A stretch of 64,000 bases of DNA, from the NCBI RefSeq assembly GCF_011839805.1, contig NZ_VWPY01000018.1, positions 1 through 64,000 on the forward strand, given 5' to 3'. The DNA comes from Kineococcus rubinsiae (lineage in GTDB: Bacteria; Actinomycetota; Actinomycetes; Actinomycetales; Kineococcaceae). A model generated the notes under the pieces. That model did not search any database. It saw only the letters and a program-made list of their open reading frames with translations, and was not told the origin of the DNA. The translations under genes and the position numbers were made by a program. This document shows positions 38,736-47,838 of the stretch, piece after piece. Positions within the stretch are counted from its first letter, which is position 1. Each line of letters begins with the position of its first letter.

Positions 38736-40729
38736 GCGGGGCCTCTCGTTCCTCGGGGGGTGCTCCGGTCCTGCTCCCCGGACGGGTCCGGGGCGGGGGC
38801 GTCCTCGCGGGCGCGACCCGTCAGGAGGGCACGGTAGGCGAGGCGCCGCACGCGGGTCGGCACGAAGCGGTACCCGCCGCGCACGACCACGTTGCGGGCG
38901 GCCTGGGCGGGCGTCGTGAAGCCCTCGCGGCGCAGGTGAGCCTGCAGGCGCAGCTCGGAGGCGAACAGCCGGGCGCCCCCGCGGCGCGCGTAGGCCCCGC
39001 CGTCGGCGCTGTCGCCGACGCGGTAGAGCACGAGCGGCTCGGCGAGGTTCGCGACGCGGGCGCCGTCGGCGATCATCCGGGCGAACAGCCAGTAGTCCTC
39101 CATCAGCGGGAGGTGGCGGTAGCCGCCGGCCGCGGCGACCGCCGAGCGGCGGTAGACGACCGTGGGGTGGTTGAAGGGGTCGGAGAAGCGCGCCGAGCGG
39201 GCGATGCGCCGCGGGTCCGTCGGCGGCGTGCGGCGCCCGACGAGGTGGTGCTCGTCGGCGCCCATCTCCAGCAGCCCCGAGCCGACGAGGTCGGCCCCCG
39301 CCGCGACGACGGGCAGCTGGCGCGCGAAGCGCTGCGGCAGGCTGATGTCGTCGGCGTCCATGCGGGCGACGACGTCGTGCGCGCACGCCGCGAGCCCGGC
39401 CTCCAGGGCGCGCGCGAGCCCGACGTTGGCGGGCAGCGCGAGCACCCGCACGGGCACGCCCCCGGCCCCCTGCGCCGCCGCCTCGTCCAGGACCCGCTGC
39501 AGCGCGGGCGGCACCGGCCCGTCGCGGACGACGAGGACCTCCGCGGGCCGCAGCTCCTGCTCGGTCGTGACGCTGGCCAGGGCGCGGTGCAGCTGGGCGG
39601 GCTCGTCGGCCTCCCACACGGGCAGCAGCACCGAGAACGGCGGCAGCGGGGCGTCCGGGTCCGTGCGGCCCGTCGGTGCGTGCGCCGTCCCGGTGTCGCG
39701 GCCTGCGCCCACCTCTACCGCGAGGACGTCGAGGGCGACCTCCCCGAGGTCGGCGAGCACCTCGGCCGTCGGCCGGGGCCCGGCCCGCAGCCCCTGCGCG
39801 AGCCCCGAGGCGAGACCGCGCAGCAGTACGTCGCGGCGCGACGAGCGCGCCAGCGTCCGGCCCCAGCGCAAGACCGTCGCGCCGCCGTAGCGGACGGTGT
39901 CGGCGGCGCCGAGGGTCCGGCAGCGCGTGAACAGCCACACCTTGTTGCGGACCTCGAGGACGAAGCGCTCGCCCGGGTCGGCGTCGGTGCCCCCGAAGAC
40001 CCGGGTGCGGTGCTCGACCTCGGCGTCGTGGCCCGCCTCACCCAGCGCCAGGCCGCGGCGGTGGCGCAGCAGCCGCGTCGTGAACTCGAAGTCGTCGTTC
40101 CACAGGAAGAAGGCCGCCAGCGGCAGGCCGTCGGTGCGCACGGCGCCGGCGTCGACCAGGACGGCCACGAAGGACGCCGAGCGCACGGGCGTGCTGCCCG
40201 CGGCGAGCGCGTCGCGCAGCTCCGCGACCGAGGCCCCGGGCCGCACGCGCGGGGTGTTCATGGGGTGCAGCCGCCCGTCGGTCCACACGACGCGGCTCGC
40301 CACGACGGCCGGGGCGGGGCCCGGGTGGCCGGCGCGGGCCGCGAGCGCCGCCGCCAGCGCCGCCCGGCGCGGGACGGTGTCGTCGTCCATGAGCCAGACG
40401 AGGTCGGCCCCGTGGCGGTGCACGGCGCGGGCGAGGCCGGCCGCGAAGCCGCCCGCACCCCCCGTGTTGCGGGGCAGCACCACGAGGTCGACGGGCAGGT
40501 CGTGCGCGTCGGCCCAGGCGCGGACGGCGTCGGCGGTCCCGTCGGTGGAGGCGTTGTCGACGACGACCACGAGCTCGGGGCGGCGGGTCTGCGCGGCCAG
40601 CGCGTCGAGGCCCGCGAGCAGCAGCTCGCGGCGCTGGTAGGCGACGACGACGGCCACCACGACGGGTGCGACGTCCAGGGCGCGGCCGCCGGCGGACGTC
40701 GCGGCGGGGTCCTCGGGCGGGCGGGGCAC
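38732..40729 (-). CDS. Fused double GT2 glycosyltransferase (GlfT1-like N-domain)
   Basis: This 665-residue protein has two complete GT2 domains in tandem. Domain A (about 22-335) has VVVAYQRRE, NTGGAGGFAAGL, DDD at 115-117 and WNDDFEF at 210-216, closely resembling GlfT1, which starts galactan on the rhamnosyl linker. Domain B (about 362-640) has FSVLLPVW, ANVGLARALEAGL, the DADD motif near 458-461 and PLMEDYWLFARM, like O-antigen transferases. It is the first gene of the glycan cluster. One chain could add two successive sugars. A hairpin at 40828-40853 separates it from tetR. Confidence 0.88.
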
Positions 40730-40827
40730 GGGAGCACCCTGCCAGGCCGTGGCGCCGCGGGACGAACCCCGCGCTGCGCGCGCCGTCGAGGTCGCCTGCC
40801 GTCCGCCCGGGCCCGAAGGCCTGCGTC

Positions 40828-40853
40828 CGGGACGGGTCGGCAGGCCCGTCCCG
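40828..40853. terminator. Hairpin downstream of tetR
   Basis: CGGGACGGG (40828-40836) pairs perfectly with CCCGTCCCG (40845-40853) over 8 nt. It lies 75 bp after the tetR stop on its transcription path, and may instead be part of the promoter region of the glycan operon starting at 40729. Confidence 0.55.
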
Positions 40854-40927
40854 CCCCTGACCTGGATCGTGCCCGGAGTCCCAGGTCGCGACGGTGGCAG
40901 TCCTGGGCCGGTGGCGCAGCGTGGCGG

Positions 40928-41494
40928 TCAGGCGGAGGCGGGCGTGCTCGAGGGCCAGGCGCGCAACGCCCGCGTGACGGCGGTCTGCAGTTCCCGGGTG
41001 TCCGCGCCGTCGCGGGCCCGCGCTTCGAGACCGGCCAGGACCGTGTCGAGGTAGGCGCCCAGCTCGTCGGCCTCCTCGTGCGAGGTCAGCTCACCGGCCT
41101 CGACGGCGCGGTGCAGTCGCCGGGCGACGGCCTCCCGCGTCGCCGCGCGTCGGCTCGCGAGCATGGGCTCGCCCATGACCAGGCAGCCGGCCGGCGTGCC
41201 GGTGGCGGTGAACGCGTCGGCTGCGGTGCGCAGGACCGCCTCGACGGCCACGCGGGCCGTGGGAGCCGCCAGGTCCTCGTCCAGCCGCTCCTCGAGCCTG
41301 CCCACGTAGAGCTCGGTGACCTCGTCGAAGAGCGCCTGCTTGTCACCGAAGGCGGCGTACAGGCTGGGAGCCGCGATGCCGATGCGCCGGGTCAGGTGAG
41401 ACACCGTCGTGGCGGCGTACCCCTGCTCCCAGAAGGCGTGCATGGCCTGTTCCAGGGCCACGTCTCGGTCGAAGGTGCGCGGTCGGCCAGCCAT
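40928..41494 (-). CDS. TetR family transcriptional regulator
   Basis: This 188-residue repressor starts at ATG 41494 (MAGRPRTFDRD). The helix-turn-helix is ALEQAMHAFWEQGYAATTVSHLTRRIGIAAPSLYAAFGDKQALFDEV, a classic TetR_N. The C-terminal domain (GTPAGCLVMGEPM) is of the TetR_C_16-like type. It is divergent from an enoyl-CoA hydratase-like gene, with two palindromes between them, so it should repress both genes. An acyl-CoA or aromatic inducer is plausible but unproven. Confidence 0.93.
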   Translation of the reverse strand: MAGRPRTFDRDVALEQAMHAFWEQGYAATTVSHLTRRIGIAAPSLYAAFGDKQALFDEVTELYVGRLEERLDEDLAAPTARVAVEAVLRTAADAFTATGTPAGCLVMGEPMLASRRAATREAVARRLHRAVEAGELTSHEEADELGAYLDTVLAGLEARARDGADTRELQTAVTRALRAWPSSTPASA

Positions 41495-41504
41495 CCCACG
41501 AGTG

Positions 41505-41516
41505 TAACGGTCGTTA
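41505..41516. promoter_or_regulatory. Small palindrome upstream of tetR
   Basis: TAACG (41505-41509) and CGTTA (41512-41516) are perfect arms around GT, 11 bp upstream of the tetR start. It may overlap the tetR promoter. Confidence 0.45.
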
Positions 41517-41535
41517 AAGAAGCGTGCTACGGTCA

Positions 41536-41557
41536 TTCTGTAGTGACCACTACAGAA
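41536..41557. promoter_or_regulatory. Strong 22-bp palindromic operator (TetR site)
   Basis: TTCTGTAGTG (41536-41545) and CACTACAGAA (41548-41557) are perfect 10-bp arms around AC, AT-rich against the local background. The site lies between tetR and the enoyl-CoA hydratase gene, 27 bp before the latter's ATG, which is the expected geometry for an autoregulated TetR operator. Confidence 0.8.
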
Positions 41558-41583
41558 ACCTGCGAGACGACGGGCTGACCACC

Positions 41584-42444
41584 ATGACCTACGACGACTT
41601 CTCCACGCTGCGCGTCCACCAGGCCGACGGCGTGGCCTGGGTGACGCTGGACCACGCACCGGTCAACGTCCTGGGCGCCGCCCTGGGAGGCGACCTCAAG
41701 CGGTTCGCCGAGACCGTCGCCACCGACGAGACGGTCCGCGTGATCGTGCTGCAGAGCGCGAACGAGGACTACTTCGTCGCGCACGCCGACATGGAGTGGA
41801 TGCTCGACGGCACCACGCTGATGGCTCTGGCCGACGAGGACGGCGATGCCCGGCTGAACCCGCTGCAGCAGCTCAACGAGCGCTTCCGCGCGCTGCCCCA
41901 GATCACGATCGCCAAGCTGCGCGGACGCCTGCGCGCCGGCGGTGCCGAACTGGCCATGGCCGCGGACATGCGCTTCGCCGCGGCCGGGCGGACCTGGCTG
42001 GCCCAGCCCGAGACCCGGATGGGGATCTTCCCCGGCGGCGGGGGCACCCAGTACCTGAACCGGCTGGTCGGGCGCCCGCGCGCCCTGGAGATCGTCCTCG
42101 GTGCCGAGCTCTTCCCCGCCGAGCTGGCCGAGCGCTACGGGTGGGTCAACCGCACCCTCGCCGACGACGAGCTCGACGCCTTCGTCGACGCGCTCGCCCG
42201 CCGCATCGCGGCGCTGCCCGCCGGCGTGGCCGCCGCCGCGGTGCAGGCGCTCGACGCCGCCGAGGCCAGCGGAGCGGTTCCGCACCTGCACGAGGAGGCG
42301 CAGGCGCACGTCCGCGTCTACCCCTCGCCCGAGCACGTCGTGGAACGCATCCGCACGGCGCTGCAGGCCGGGGCGCAGACGCCTGCCGGTGAGCACGACC
42401 TCGAGGGACTGCTGGACGCCGTCCCCTACTCCACGACGGCCTGA
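41584..42444 (+). CDS. Enoyl-CoA hydratase/isomerase family protein
   Basis: This 286-residue crotonase-fold protein starts at ATG 41584 (MTYDDFSTLRV); an upstream GTG at 41524 would translate the operator and is rejected. The crotonase oxyanion-hole segment is RGRLRAGGAELAMAADMRFAA, followed by PETRMGIFPGGGGTQYLNRLVG. The first oxyanion motif is atypical (NEDYFVAHADMEWM). Acidic catalytic residues are not obvious, so hydratase activity is unsure. It acts on an acyl-CoA in the cytoplasm and is controlled by the divergent TetR. Confidence 0.88.
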   Translation: MTYDDFSTLRVHQADGVAWVTLDHAPVNVLGAALGGDLKRFAETVATDETVRVIVLQSANEDYFVAHADMEWMLDGTTLMALADEDGDARLNPLQQLNERFRALPQITIAKLRGRLRAGGAELAMAADMRFAAAGRTWLAQPETRMGIFPGGGGTQYLNRLVGRPRALEIVLGAELFPAELAERYGWVNRTLADDELDAFVDALARRIAALPAGVAAAAVQALDAAEASGAVPHLHEEAQAHVRVYPSPEHVVERIRTALQAGAQTPAGEHDLEGLLDAVPYSTTA

Positions 42445-42482
42445 TCCGGAGTCCCGGGCCCCGCTCCGCCCGGGGCAGGCCG

Positions 42483-43373
42483 TCAGGGGGTGGCCAGGCC
42501 TCGCAGCAGGGCGAGGACCTCGGCGACCCCGCGGCGGGCGAGCGCCTCGGGGCGGGCCAGGACGTCGATGCTGCGGCGCACGTCGAGGTCGGCCAGCGGG
42601 CGCAGCACGAGGCGCGGGTCGGGGCGGGTGGTGCGGGCGGGCAGGAGGGCGACCGCGTCGCCGGTGGCGACGACGTCGGCCGCGACGGCGAACTCGTTGA
42701 GGTGGTGGGCGACGTCGAGGGGGTGGCGGGCGGCGACGGCGACGGCGTCCAGCGCGCCCGTGAGCGGGAAGCCGTCGTGGACGCTGATCCAGCGCCGGCC
42801 GGCGACGTCCGCCACGCGCAGCACCCGCAGGCGGGCGAGGGGGTCCCCGGCCGCGAGGGCGACGTGCATCGGCTCCAGCAGCAGGTGGGTCGTGTGCAGG
42901 GACCGCCGCGGCCAGGGCGGGCCGGTCTCGGGGCGGTGGGCGATCACGAGGTCGTGGTCGGCGACGAGGCGGGGGAAGTCCTCCTGGGCCACGTCGTGGT
43001 CGGCGAGGTGCACGGGCGGGCCGCCGGTCTCCCCCACCGCGCTCAGCAGCGGCCCGAACCAGGCCAGCGCGGCGCTGTGGAACGCGCAGACCCGCACGGG
43101 CACGGTGCGGGACTCGAGGTGCTCGCCGACGGCGCGCTCGGCCCGGTCCAGGGCCGCGGCGACGTCCACGGCGGCCTCGGCCAGCGCGTGCCCGGCCGGG
43201 GTCAGGGCCAGGCGCCGGCCGCGCTTCTCGGTCAGCGGGGTCGCGACCGTGCGCTGCAGCGCGGCCAGCTGCTGCGACACCGCGGACGGGCTGACGTGCA
43301 GGGCGAGGGCCACGGCGGTCAGCGAACCTCGCTCGGCGAGCTCGCGGAGCAGCAGCAGCTGCCGGACGTCCAT
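42483..43373 (-). CDS. LysR family transcriptional regulator
   Basis: This 296-residue regulator starts at ATG 43373 with an N-terminal winged HTH (LLLLRELAERGSLTAVALALHVSPSAVSQQLAALQ). A linker helix (RRLALTPAGHALAEAA) and a periplasmic-binding-like effector domain follow from about residue 90. It is divergent from an EamA/DMT transporter, whose promoter contains a LysR-type inverted repeat that also covers the regulator's own start codon. It likely controls export by that transporter. Confidence 0.93.
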   Translation of the reverse strand: MDVRQLLLLRELAERGSLTAVALALHVSPSAVSQQLAALQRTVATPLTEKRGRRLALTPAGHALAEAAVDVAAALDRAERAVGEHLESRTVPVRVCAFHSAALAWFGPLLSAVGETGGPPVHLADHDVAQEDFPRLVADHDLVIAHRPETGPPWPRRSLHTTHLLLEPMHVALAAGDPLARLRVLRVADVAGRRWISVHDGFPLTGALDAVAVAARHPLDVAHHLNEFAVAADVVATGDAVALLPARTTRPDPRLVLRPLADLDVRRSIDVLARPEALARRGVAEVLALLRGLATP

Positions 43374-43398
43374 GAAGCGATGCTAAAGCGCCGCTTCA
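43373..43398. promoter_or_regulatory. LysR-box inverted repeat
   Basis: TGAAGCG (43373-43379) and CGCTTCA (43392-43398) are perfect 7-bp arms with a 12-bp spacer, placed at the lysR start and 47 bp before the EamA gene. This fits the T-N11-A class of LysR sites. Confidence 0.65.
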
Positions 43399-43445
43399 CG
43401 AACTGGCCCCTGGTCTGAACGGTCCGACCGGCCGATGATCGCCGG

Positions 43446-44441
43446 GTGAGCGCTCTCCGACCCCCCTCCCCCGCCCCGGGCACCCGCGCGGGCCGGTTCT
43501 CCCGCGTCGACGTCGTCCTGCTCCTCGTGGCGGTCGTCTGGGGCAGCAGCTACCTCGCGGCCCAGCGCAGCGTCGGGGACCTGGGCGTGGCCGCGACCCT
43601 GGCCCTGCGCTCGGGCGGGGCGGCGCTGGTGCTCGGGCTCGTGGTCGTGGCCCGGCGGCGGGCGGTGCGGGGCCGCGACGTGCTCCTGGGGCTCGTCTTC
43701 GGGCTGACGCAGACGGCGGTGCTGGCCCTGGAGACGCAGGGGGTGGCCACGACGACGGCGACCTCAGCGGGGCTCCTCATCTCCACGACCGTGCTCCTCA
43801 CGCCGCTGGTGGAGGGCGCGTTCACGCGCCGCCTGCTGCCGCCGGCGTTCTTCGCCGCCGGGGTCGTCGTCCTGGCCGGCGTGGCCCTGCTCGTGGGCCG
43901 CGGCGGGCTGGGGCGGCCCGCCGTCGGGGACCTCCTGGTCCTCGCCGCCGCCGTCGTGCGGGCGGTGCACGTCACGTGCCTGGGGCGGGCCACCCGCGGC
44001 CGGGCCGTCGACCTCGTCGTGCTCTCCACCGCGCAGGCCGCGACGGGCGCGGTCGCGGTCACCCTGCTCGCCCCGGGCGCCGTGCTCGCCGGGGTCCGCG
44101 CGGCCGGGCCGGAGCAGTGGCTGCTCGTGGCGCACCTGGCCGTGGGCTGCACCGCGTTCGCGTTCCTGGCCCAGTCGTGGGCGCTGGCGCGGGCCTCGGC
44201 GGCGCGCACCAGCCTGCTGCTGGGGACGGAACCGCTGTGGGCCGTGCTGTTCGGGCTCGTCGTGGCCGGGGAGCACCTCGGCGCGGTCGGTGCGCTGGGC
44301 GCGGTGCTGGTCGTCGCGGGCGCCGCGTGGGGCCAGCGCGTGGAGCGGCTCGCGCACGACGCGACCGGCCCCGGCGAGAAGGTGCTGGGCGGCGGGCCGC
44401 CCCCTCAGCCGGCGGCGAGCGCCGCGGGGTCCACGGCGTAG
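43446..44441 (+). CDS. EamA/DMT superfamily transporter
   Basis: This 331-residue protein with ten predicted helices in two EamA repeats starts at GTG 43446. VWGSSYLAAQRSV in helix 1 and LLLGTEPLWAVLFGLVVAGE near helix 9 are family motifs. EamA carriers export amino acids, nucleobases or drugs. The divergent LysR suggests inducible efflux. Its last 37 bp overlap the end of the convergent DUF6541 gene. Confidence 0.9.
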   Translation: MSALRPPSPAPGTRAGRFSRVDVVLLLVAVVWGSSYLAAQRSVGDLGVAATLALRSGGAALVLGLVVVARRRAVRGRDVLLGLVFGLTQTAVLALETQGVATTTATSAGLLISTTVLLTPLVEGAFTRRLLPPAFFAAGVVVLAGVALLVGRGGLGRPAVGDLLVLAAAVVRAVHVTCLGRATRGRAVDLVVLSTAQAATGAVAVTLLAPGAVLAGVRAAGPEQWLLVAHLAVGCTAFAFLAQSWALARASAARTSLLLGTEPLWAVLFGLVVAGEHLGAVGALGAVLVVAGAAWGQRVERLAHDATGPGEKVLGGGPPPQPAASAAGSTA

Positions 44442-46492
44442 ACGGTCACCGTGCCGCTGCGGAAGACGGCGCTGACGCCCGGCACGTCGTCCAGGCCCTG
44501 GAGGCCCGGCGGCACCTGGTAGACGTCGGAGGAGAAGAACTGCGCGACCTCGCCGCGGATCGGGAGCCACGGCGCGTCGCCGTCGACGACGACCCAGCGG
44601 ACGTCCTCCTCGCGCGCGATCGCCCGCACGGCGGGGTCGGTGGGGAACTCGCGGAAGTGCGCGAGCAGGGTGCGGACGCCGGGCAGGCCGCCGGTACCGA
44701 CGACCGTGGCGCTGAGGATCGGGACCTCGTAGAGGACGTAGTCGTAGGTCGAGCCGTCGTTGCCGGAGTTGAGCACCCGCTCGCCCGGGGCGACGTTCGC
44801 GGCGAGCCAGCGGCCCGCGGCCAGGTCGTCGTCGTCGACGCGCTGGTACTGCGGGTCGGCGTAGCGCTCGCGCAGCGCGCGGACCTCGGTGGGCCCGCTC
44901 TGCACCGCGGTCCCGGCGGCCACGGCGAGCGCCAAGACCCCGGCCACGACGGGCACGGCGACGGCCGCCCGGGACGTGCGCGCGCCGACGAGCTCCGCGA
45001 GCCGCACGGCGCCGACGCCCGCGAGCAGCCACGCCCAGCCGGAGCCGTGCCCGCTGATGCGGAAGTAGGAGTTGTAGGCCGTGTCCCAGATCGTCGTCAG
45101 CCCGGGCCCGGTCGCGCCCGTGAGGAAGGCGACGGAGACCGCCGTCCACAGCAGCCACGCGACGAGGGCTCCCCCGGCGCGGCGGCCCGCGAGCAGCGCC
45201 CCGACCACCACGGCGACCGCGAGCCACCACTGGTGGTGCGTGAGGTCCGGGTCGATCGCGCCCTGCAGGGGCTGCGACAGCACGCGCCACAGCGCCGAGC
45301 GCAGGTCCGTGGCGGGCACGTCGCGGGCGAAGCGCGTCGAGGACCCGACGCCCGCGGTGGCGGCCGAGCCCAGCATGGGCCGCAGGACGAGGCCGGCGAG
45401 GACGGCGGCCCCGGCGACGACGACGGCCCACCGACACGGCAGGGGCCAGCGCCGGCGCAGCAGCAGCTCACCGAGCAGCCAGCCGCCGACGCCGCCCGCG
45501 GCCGTCACCGCCGCGGTGGGGTGCACGCTCACGGCGCCGATGCAGCCCAGCGCCACCGGCAGGACCCGCGGCAGCAGGGGCCGCAGGCCGAGCACCGCCC
45601 CGGCGACGGCCCGTCCGCGGGCGGCGACGTCGCGCGGGGGCAGCAGCAGCGCGATGAGGCCCGGGCCGAGGGCGATGGCCGTGGCGTTGGGCAGCGCGCC
45701 GGAGTCGTGGTGCATGGCCTGCAGCGGCTGGTAGGCCAGGACCGAGACCAGGGCCGCGGCCGCCCCGGCCACCCGGCCGTGCCGCTCGAGGGCGCGGTCG
45801 CCGAGGGCGAGGAGGCCCAGCGGCTGGACCAGCGCCAGCACGAGGACGCTCGTGGCGTTGAAGCCGCTGACGGCCGTGGCGCCCCAGGACGAGCCGGTCC
45901 CGGCGACGATGGCCGCCCACTCGTGCAGGCCGCTCGGGTAGTACCGCGCGCCGGCCCCGGTCACCGGGTCCAGCGCCAGGGCCCGCCACGGGGCCGCGTC
46001 GCCCGTGAAGAGCAGGCGCGCCGTGACCATCGTGTGCGTGACGACGTCGTACTCCTGCGACGGTGTGCCGAGCGTCCCGAAGCCGCGGCGGGTGAGCTCC
46101 AGGACGTAGGCGGCGGCCGCCACGAGCAGCACCGCGACGACGACCGTCTCGGTGCGGGCGCGCGGCGTCCGGGCCCGCTCCCCGTCCGGGTCCCGGCGCC
46201 CGCGCAGCACGCGGTGCGCAACCGCGGTGAGCAGGACGACGACGACCGCGACGACGGCCGCCGACCACCACGCGAACGGGACGCCCGCGAGGGCGGCCCC
46301 CGCGGCCGCGAGCGTGAGGACGCCCAACGAGACCGGTGCCGCGGCCCCCAGCAGGAGCGCGAGGCGCCGCACCCCCGCGGCGCGCAGCACGAGGACGCCC
46401 GGCACGAGGATCCACGCGGCCGCGGCGAGCAGGGTCGCGGCGTCGGTCAGCGGCGTCCCCGCCTCGACCCAGCGGCTGGCGGTGCCGATCAC
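44405..46492 (-). CDS. DUF6541-like multi-pass membrane protein
   Basis: This 695-residue protein with about 14 membrane helices and a C-terminal soluble region starts at GTG 46492, overlapping the dehydrogenase stop. GTPSQEYDVVTHTMVTARLL and YYPSGLHEWAAIVAG after the first helices, then MHHDSGALPNATAIALGPG, match the DUF6541 family of actinobacterial surface-glycan loci. The C-terminus (WLAANVAPGERVLNSGNDGSTYDYVL) resembles extracytoplasmic domains of GT-C enzymes. A sugar-transfer role is likely but untested. Its 3' end overlaps the convergent EamA gene by 37 bp. Confidence 0.8.
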   Translation of the reverse strand: MIGTASRWVEAGTPLTDAATLLAAAAWILVPGVLVLRAAGVRRLALLLGAAAPVSLGVLTLAAAGAALAGVPFAWWSAAVVAVVVVLLTAVAHRVLRGRRDPDGERARTPRARTETVVVAVLLVAAAAYVLELTRRGFGTLGTPSQEYDVVTHTMVTARLLFTGDAAPWRALALDPVTGAGARYYPSGLHEWAAIVAGTGSSWGATAVSGFNATSVLVLALVQPLGLLALGDRALERHGRVAGAAAALVSVLAYQPLQAMHHDSGALPNATAIALGPGLIALLLPPRDVAARGRAVAGAVLGLRPLLPRVLPVALGCIGAVSVHPTAAVTAAGGVGGWLLGELLLRRRWPLPCRWAVVVAGAAVLAGLVLRPMLGSAATAGVGSSTRFARDVPATDLRSALWRVLSQPLQGAIDPDLTHHQWWLAVAVVVGALLAGRRAGGALVAWLLWTAVSVAFLTGATGPGLTTIWDTAYNSYFRISGHGSGWAWLLAGVGAVRLAELVGARTSRAAVAVPVVAGVLALAVAAGTAVQSGPTEVRALRERYADPQYQRVDDDDLAAGRWLAANVAPGERVLNSGNDGSTYDYVLYEVPILSATVVGTGGLPGVRTLLAHFREFPTDPAVRAIAREEDVRWVVVDGDAPWLPIRGEVAQFFSSDVYQVPPGLQGLDDVPGVSAVFRSGTVTVYAVDPAALAAG

Positions 46493-47838
46493 CGGTGGTC
46501 CGCGGCGGCGGGGACCCCGCGGCCCAGCACCACCCGGCGGACACCGTCCCAGCCCTGCGCGCGCGTGGTGCCGCGCCCGTCGACGAGCGCCAGCAGCCCG
46601 GGCAGGTCCGCCGCCGACAGCTCGGCGTAGCCGCGGTGGTCGGCCTGCACGATCGCGGCGTCGGCGGGCTCGCCCAGGTGGTGCGGGGCGAGGCCGCGCT
46701 CGCGCAGCTCCGCGTCGGTGAACAGCGGGTCGTGCACGACGGGCACCGCACCGCGCGCGGTGAGCGCGGCGACCAGGGGGAAGACCCCGCTGAACGCCGT
46801 CTCCCGCACCCCGCCGCGGTAGGCCGCGCCCAGCACGACGACGCGCAGCCCGGTGAGGTCGCGGCCCAGCGCGGCGAGCTCGGCCGCGAGCAGGTCGACG
46901 GTCGCGGCGGGCATCCGCTCGTTGGCGGCACGGGCCGTGCGCACGACGTCGGCGTCCGGGTCGGAGTGCAGGTAGAGGCGCGGGTAGACGGGGATGCAGT
47001 GGCCGCCGACCGCGACGCCGGGGCGGTGCAGGTGGCTGTAGGGCTGGGAGTTGCAGGCCTCCGCGACGGCCGTGAAGTCGATGCCCCGGCCCTGCGCGAA
47101 GAGCGCGAACTGGTTGGCGAGGGCGATGTTCACGTCGCGGTAGGTGGTCTCGGCGAGCTTGGCGAGCTCCGCGGCCTCGGCGCTGCCCAGGTCCCACACG
47201 CCGTTGGGCCGCGGCAGGTCCGGGCGCTCGTCGAAGCGCAGCACCGCGTCGTAGAAGGCGGTGGCCCGGCGCGCGCTGGCCTCGTCCACCCCGCCGACGA
47301 GCTTGGGGTAGCGGCGCAGGTCGGCGAAGACCCGGCCGGTGAGGACGCGCTCAGGCGAGAAGGCGACGAGCAGCTCGTCGTCCGGGGCCAGGGTGCTGTG
47401 CTCGCGCAGCAGCGGCAGCAGTCGGTCGCGCGTGGTGCCGACGGGCAGGGTCGTCTCGTAGACGACGAGGGTGCCGGGGCGCAGGCCGCGGGCGACGTCG
47501 CGGCTGGCGGCGTCCATGGCCGTGAACTCCGGCCGGGCCTCGTCGTCGACGACCAGCGGGACGACGACCACGACGACGTCGCTGCCGGCGACGGCCGCGG
47601 CCGTGTCGGTCGTGGCGGTCAGGGAGCCGGCCGCGACGACGGCGGCGAGCCGCTCGGCCAGGTGCGCCTCTTCGGCCCACGGCGCGGTGCCCGTGGCGAC
47701 GGTCGCGATGAGGGAGGCGTCGAGGTCCGCCCCGACGACCTCCGCGCCGTTGACGGCGTACTCCACCGCGAGCGGCAGACCGATCTTCCCCAGACCCACG
47801 ACGGTGACGCGCACGACGGGCAGCCTGCCACTGCTCAC
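46489..47838 (-). CDS. Nucleotide-sugar dehydrogenase (UDP-ManNAc/UDP-GlcNAc dehydrogenase family)
   Basis: This 449-residue NAD-dependent 4-electron dehydrogenase oxidises a nucleotide sugar to the uronic acid. GTG 47838 overlaps the GT4 stop; the Rossmann loop VVGLGKIGLPLA follows a short lead. ETTLPVGTT, the FSPERVLTG motif, KLAETTYRDVNIALANQFA and GGHCIPVYP with the catalytic Cys are all visible. It is closest in pattern to WecC-type UDP-ManNAc dehydrogenase. Its product would be used by the neighbouring GT4 or DUF6541 protein. A second, different dehydrogenase is at 55.8 kb. Confidence 0.9.
   Translation of the reverse strand: MSSGRLPVVRVTVVGLGKIGLPLAVEYAVNGAEVVGADLDASLIATVATGTAPWAEEAHLAERLAAVVAAGSLTATTDTAAAVAGSDVVVVVVPLVVDDEARPEFTAMDAASRDVARGLRPGTLVVYETTLPVGTTRDRLLPLLREHSTLAPDDELLVAFSPERVLTGRVFADLRRYPKLVGGVDEASARRATAFYDAVLRFDERPDLPRPNGVWDLGSAEAAELAKLAETTYRDVNIALANQFALFAQGRGIDFTAVAEACNSQPYSHLHRPGVAVGGHCIPVYPRLYLHSDPDADVVRTARAANERMPAATVDLLAAELAALGRDLTGLRVVVLGAAYRGGVRETAFSGVFPLVAALTARGAVPVVHDPLFTDAELRERGLAPHHLGEPADAAIVQADHRGYAELSAADLPGLLALVDGRGTTRAQGWDGVRRVVLGRGVPAAADHR

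Noticed and set aside
46489-47838. Redundant copy of the 55.8-kb dehydrogenase
   Set aside because: Motifs differ (FSPERVLTG and GGHCIPVYP against FSPERIDPGN and GGHCIPIDP), so it is a different subfamily with a likely different substrate.
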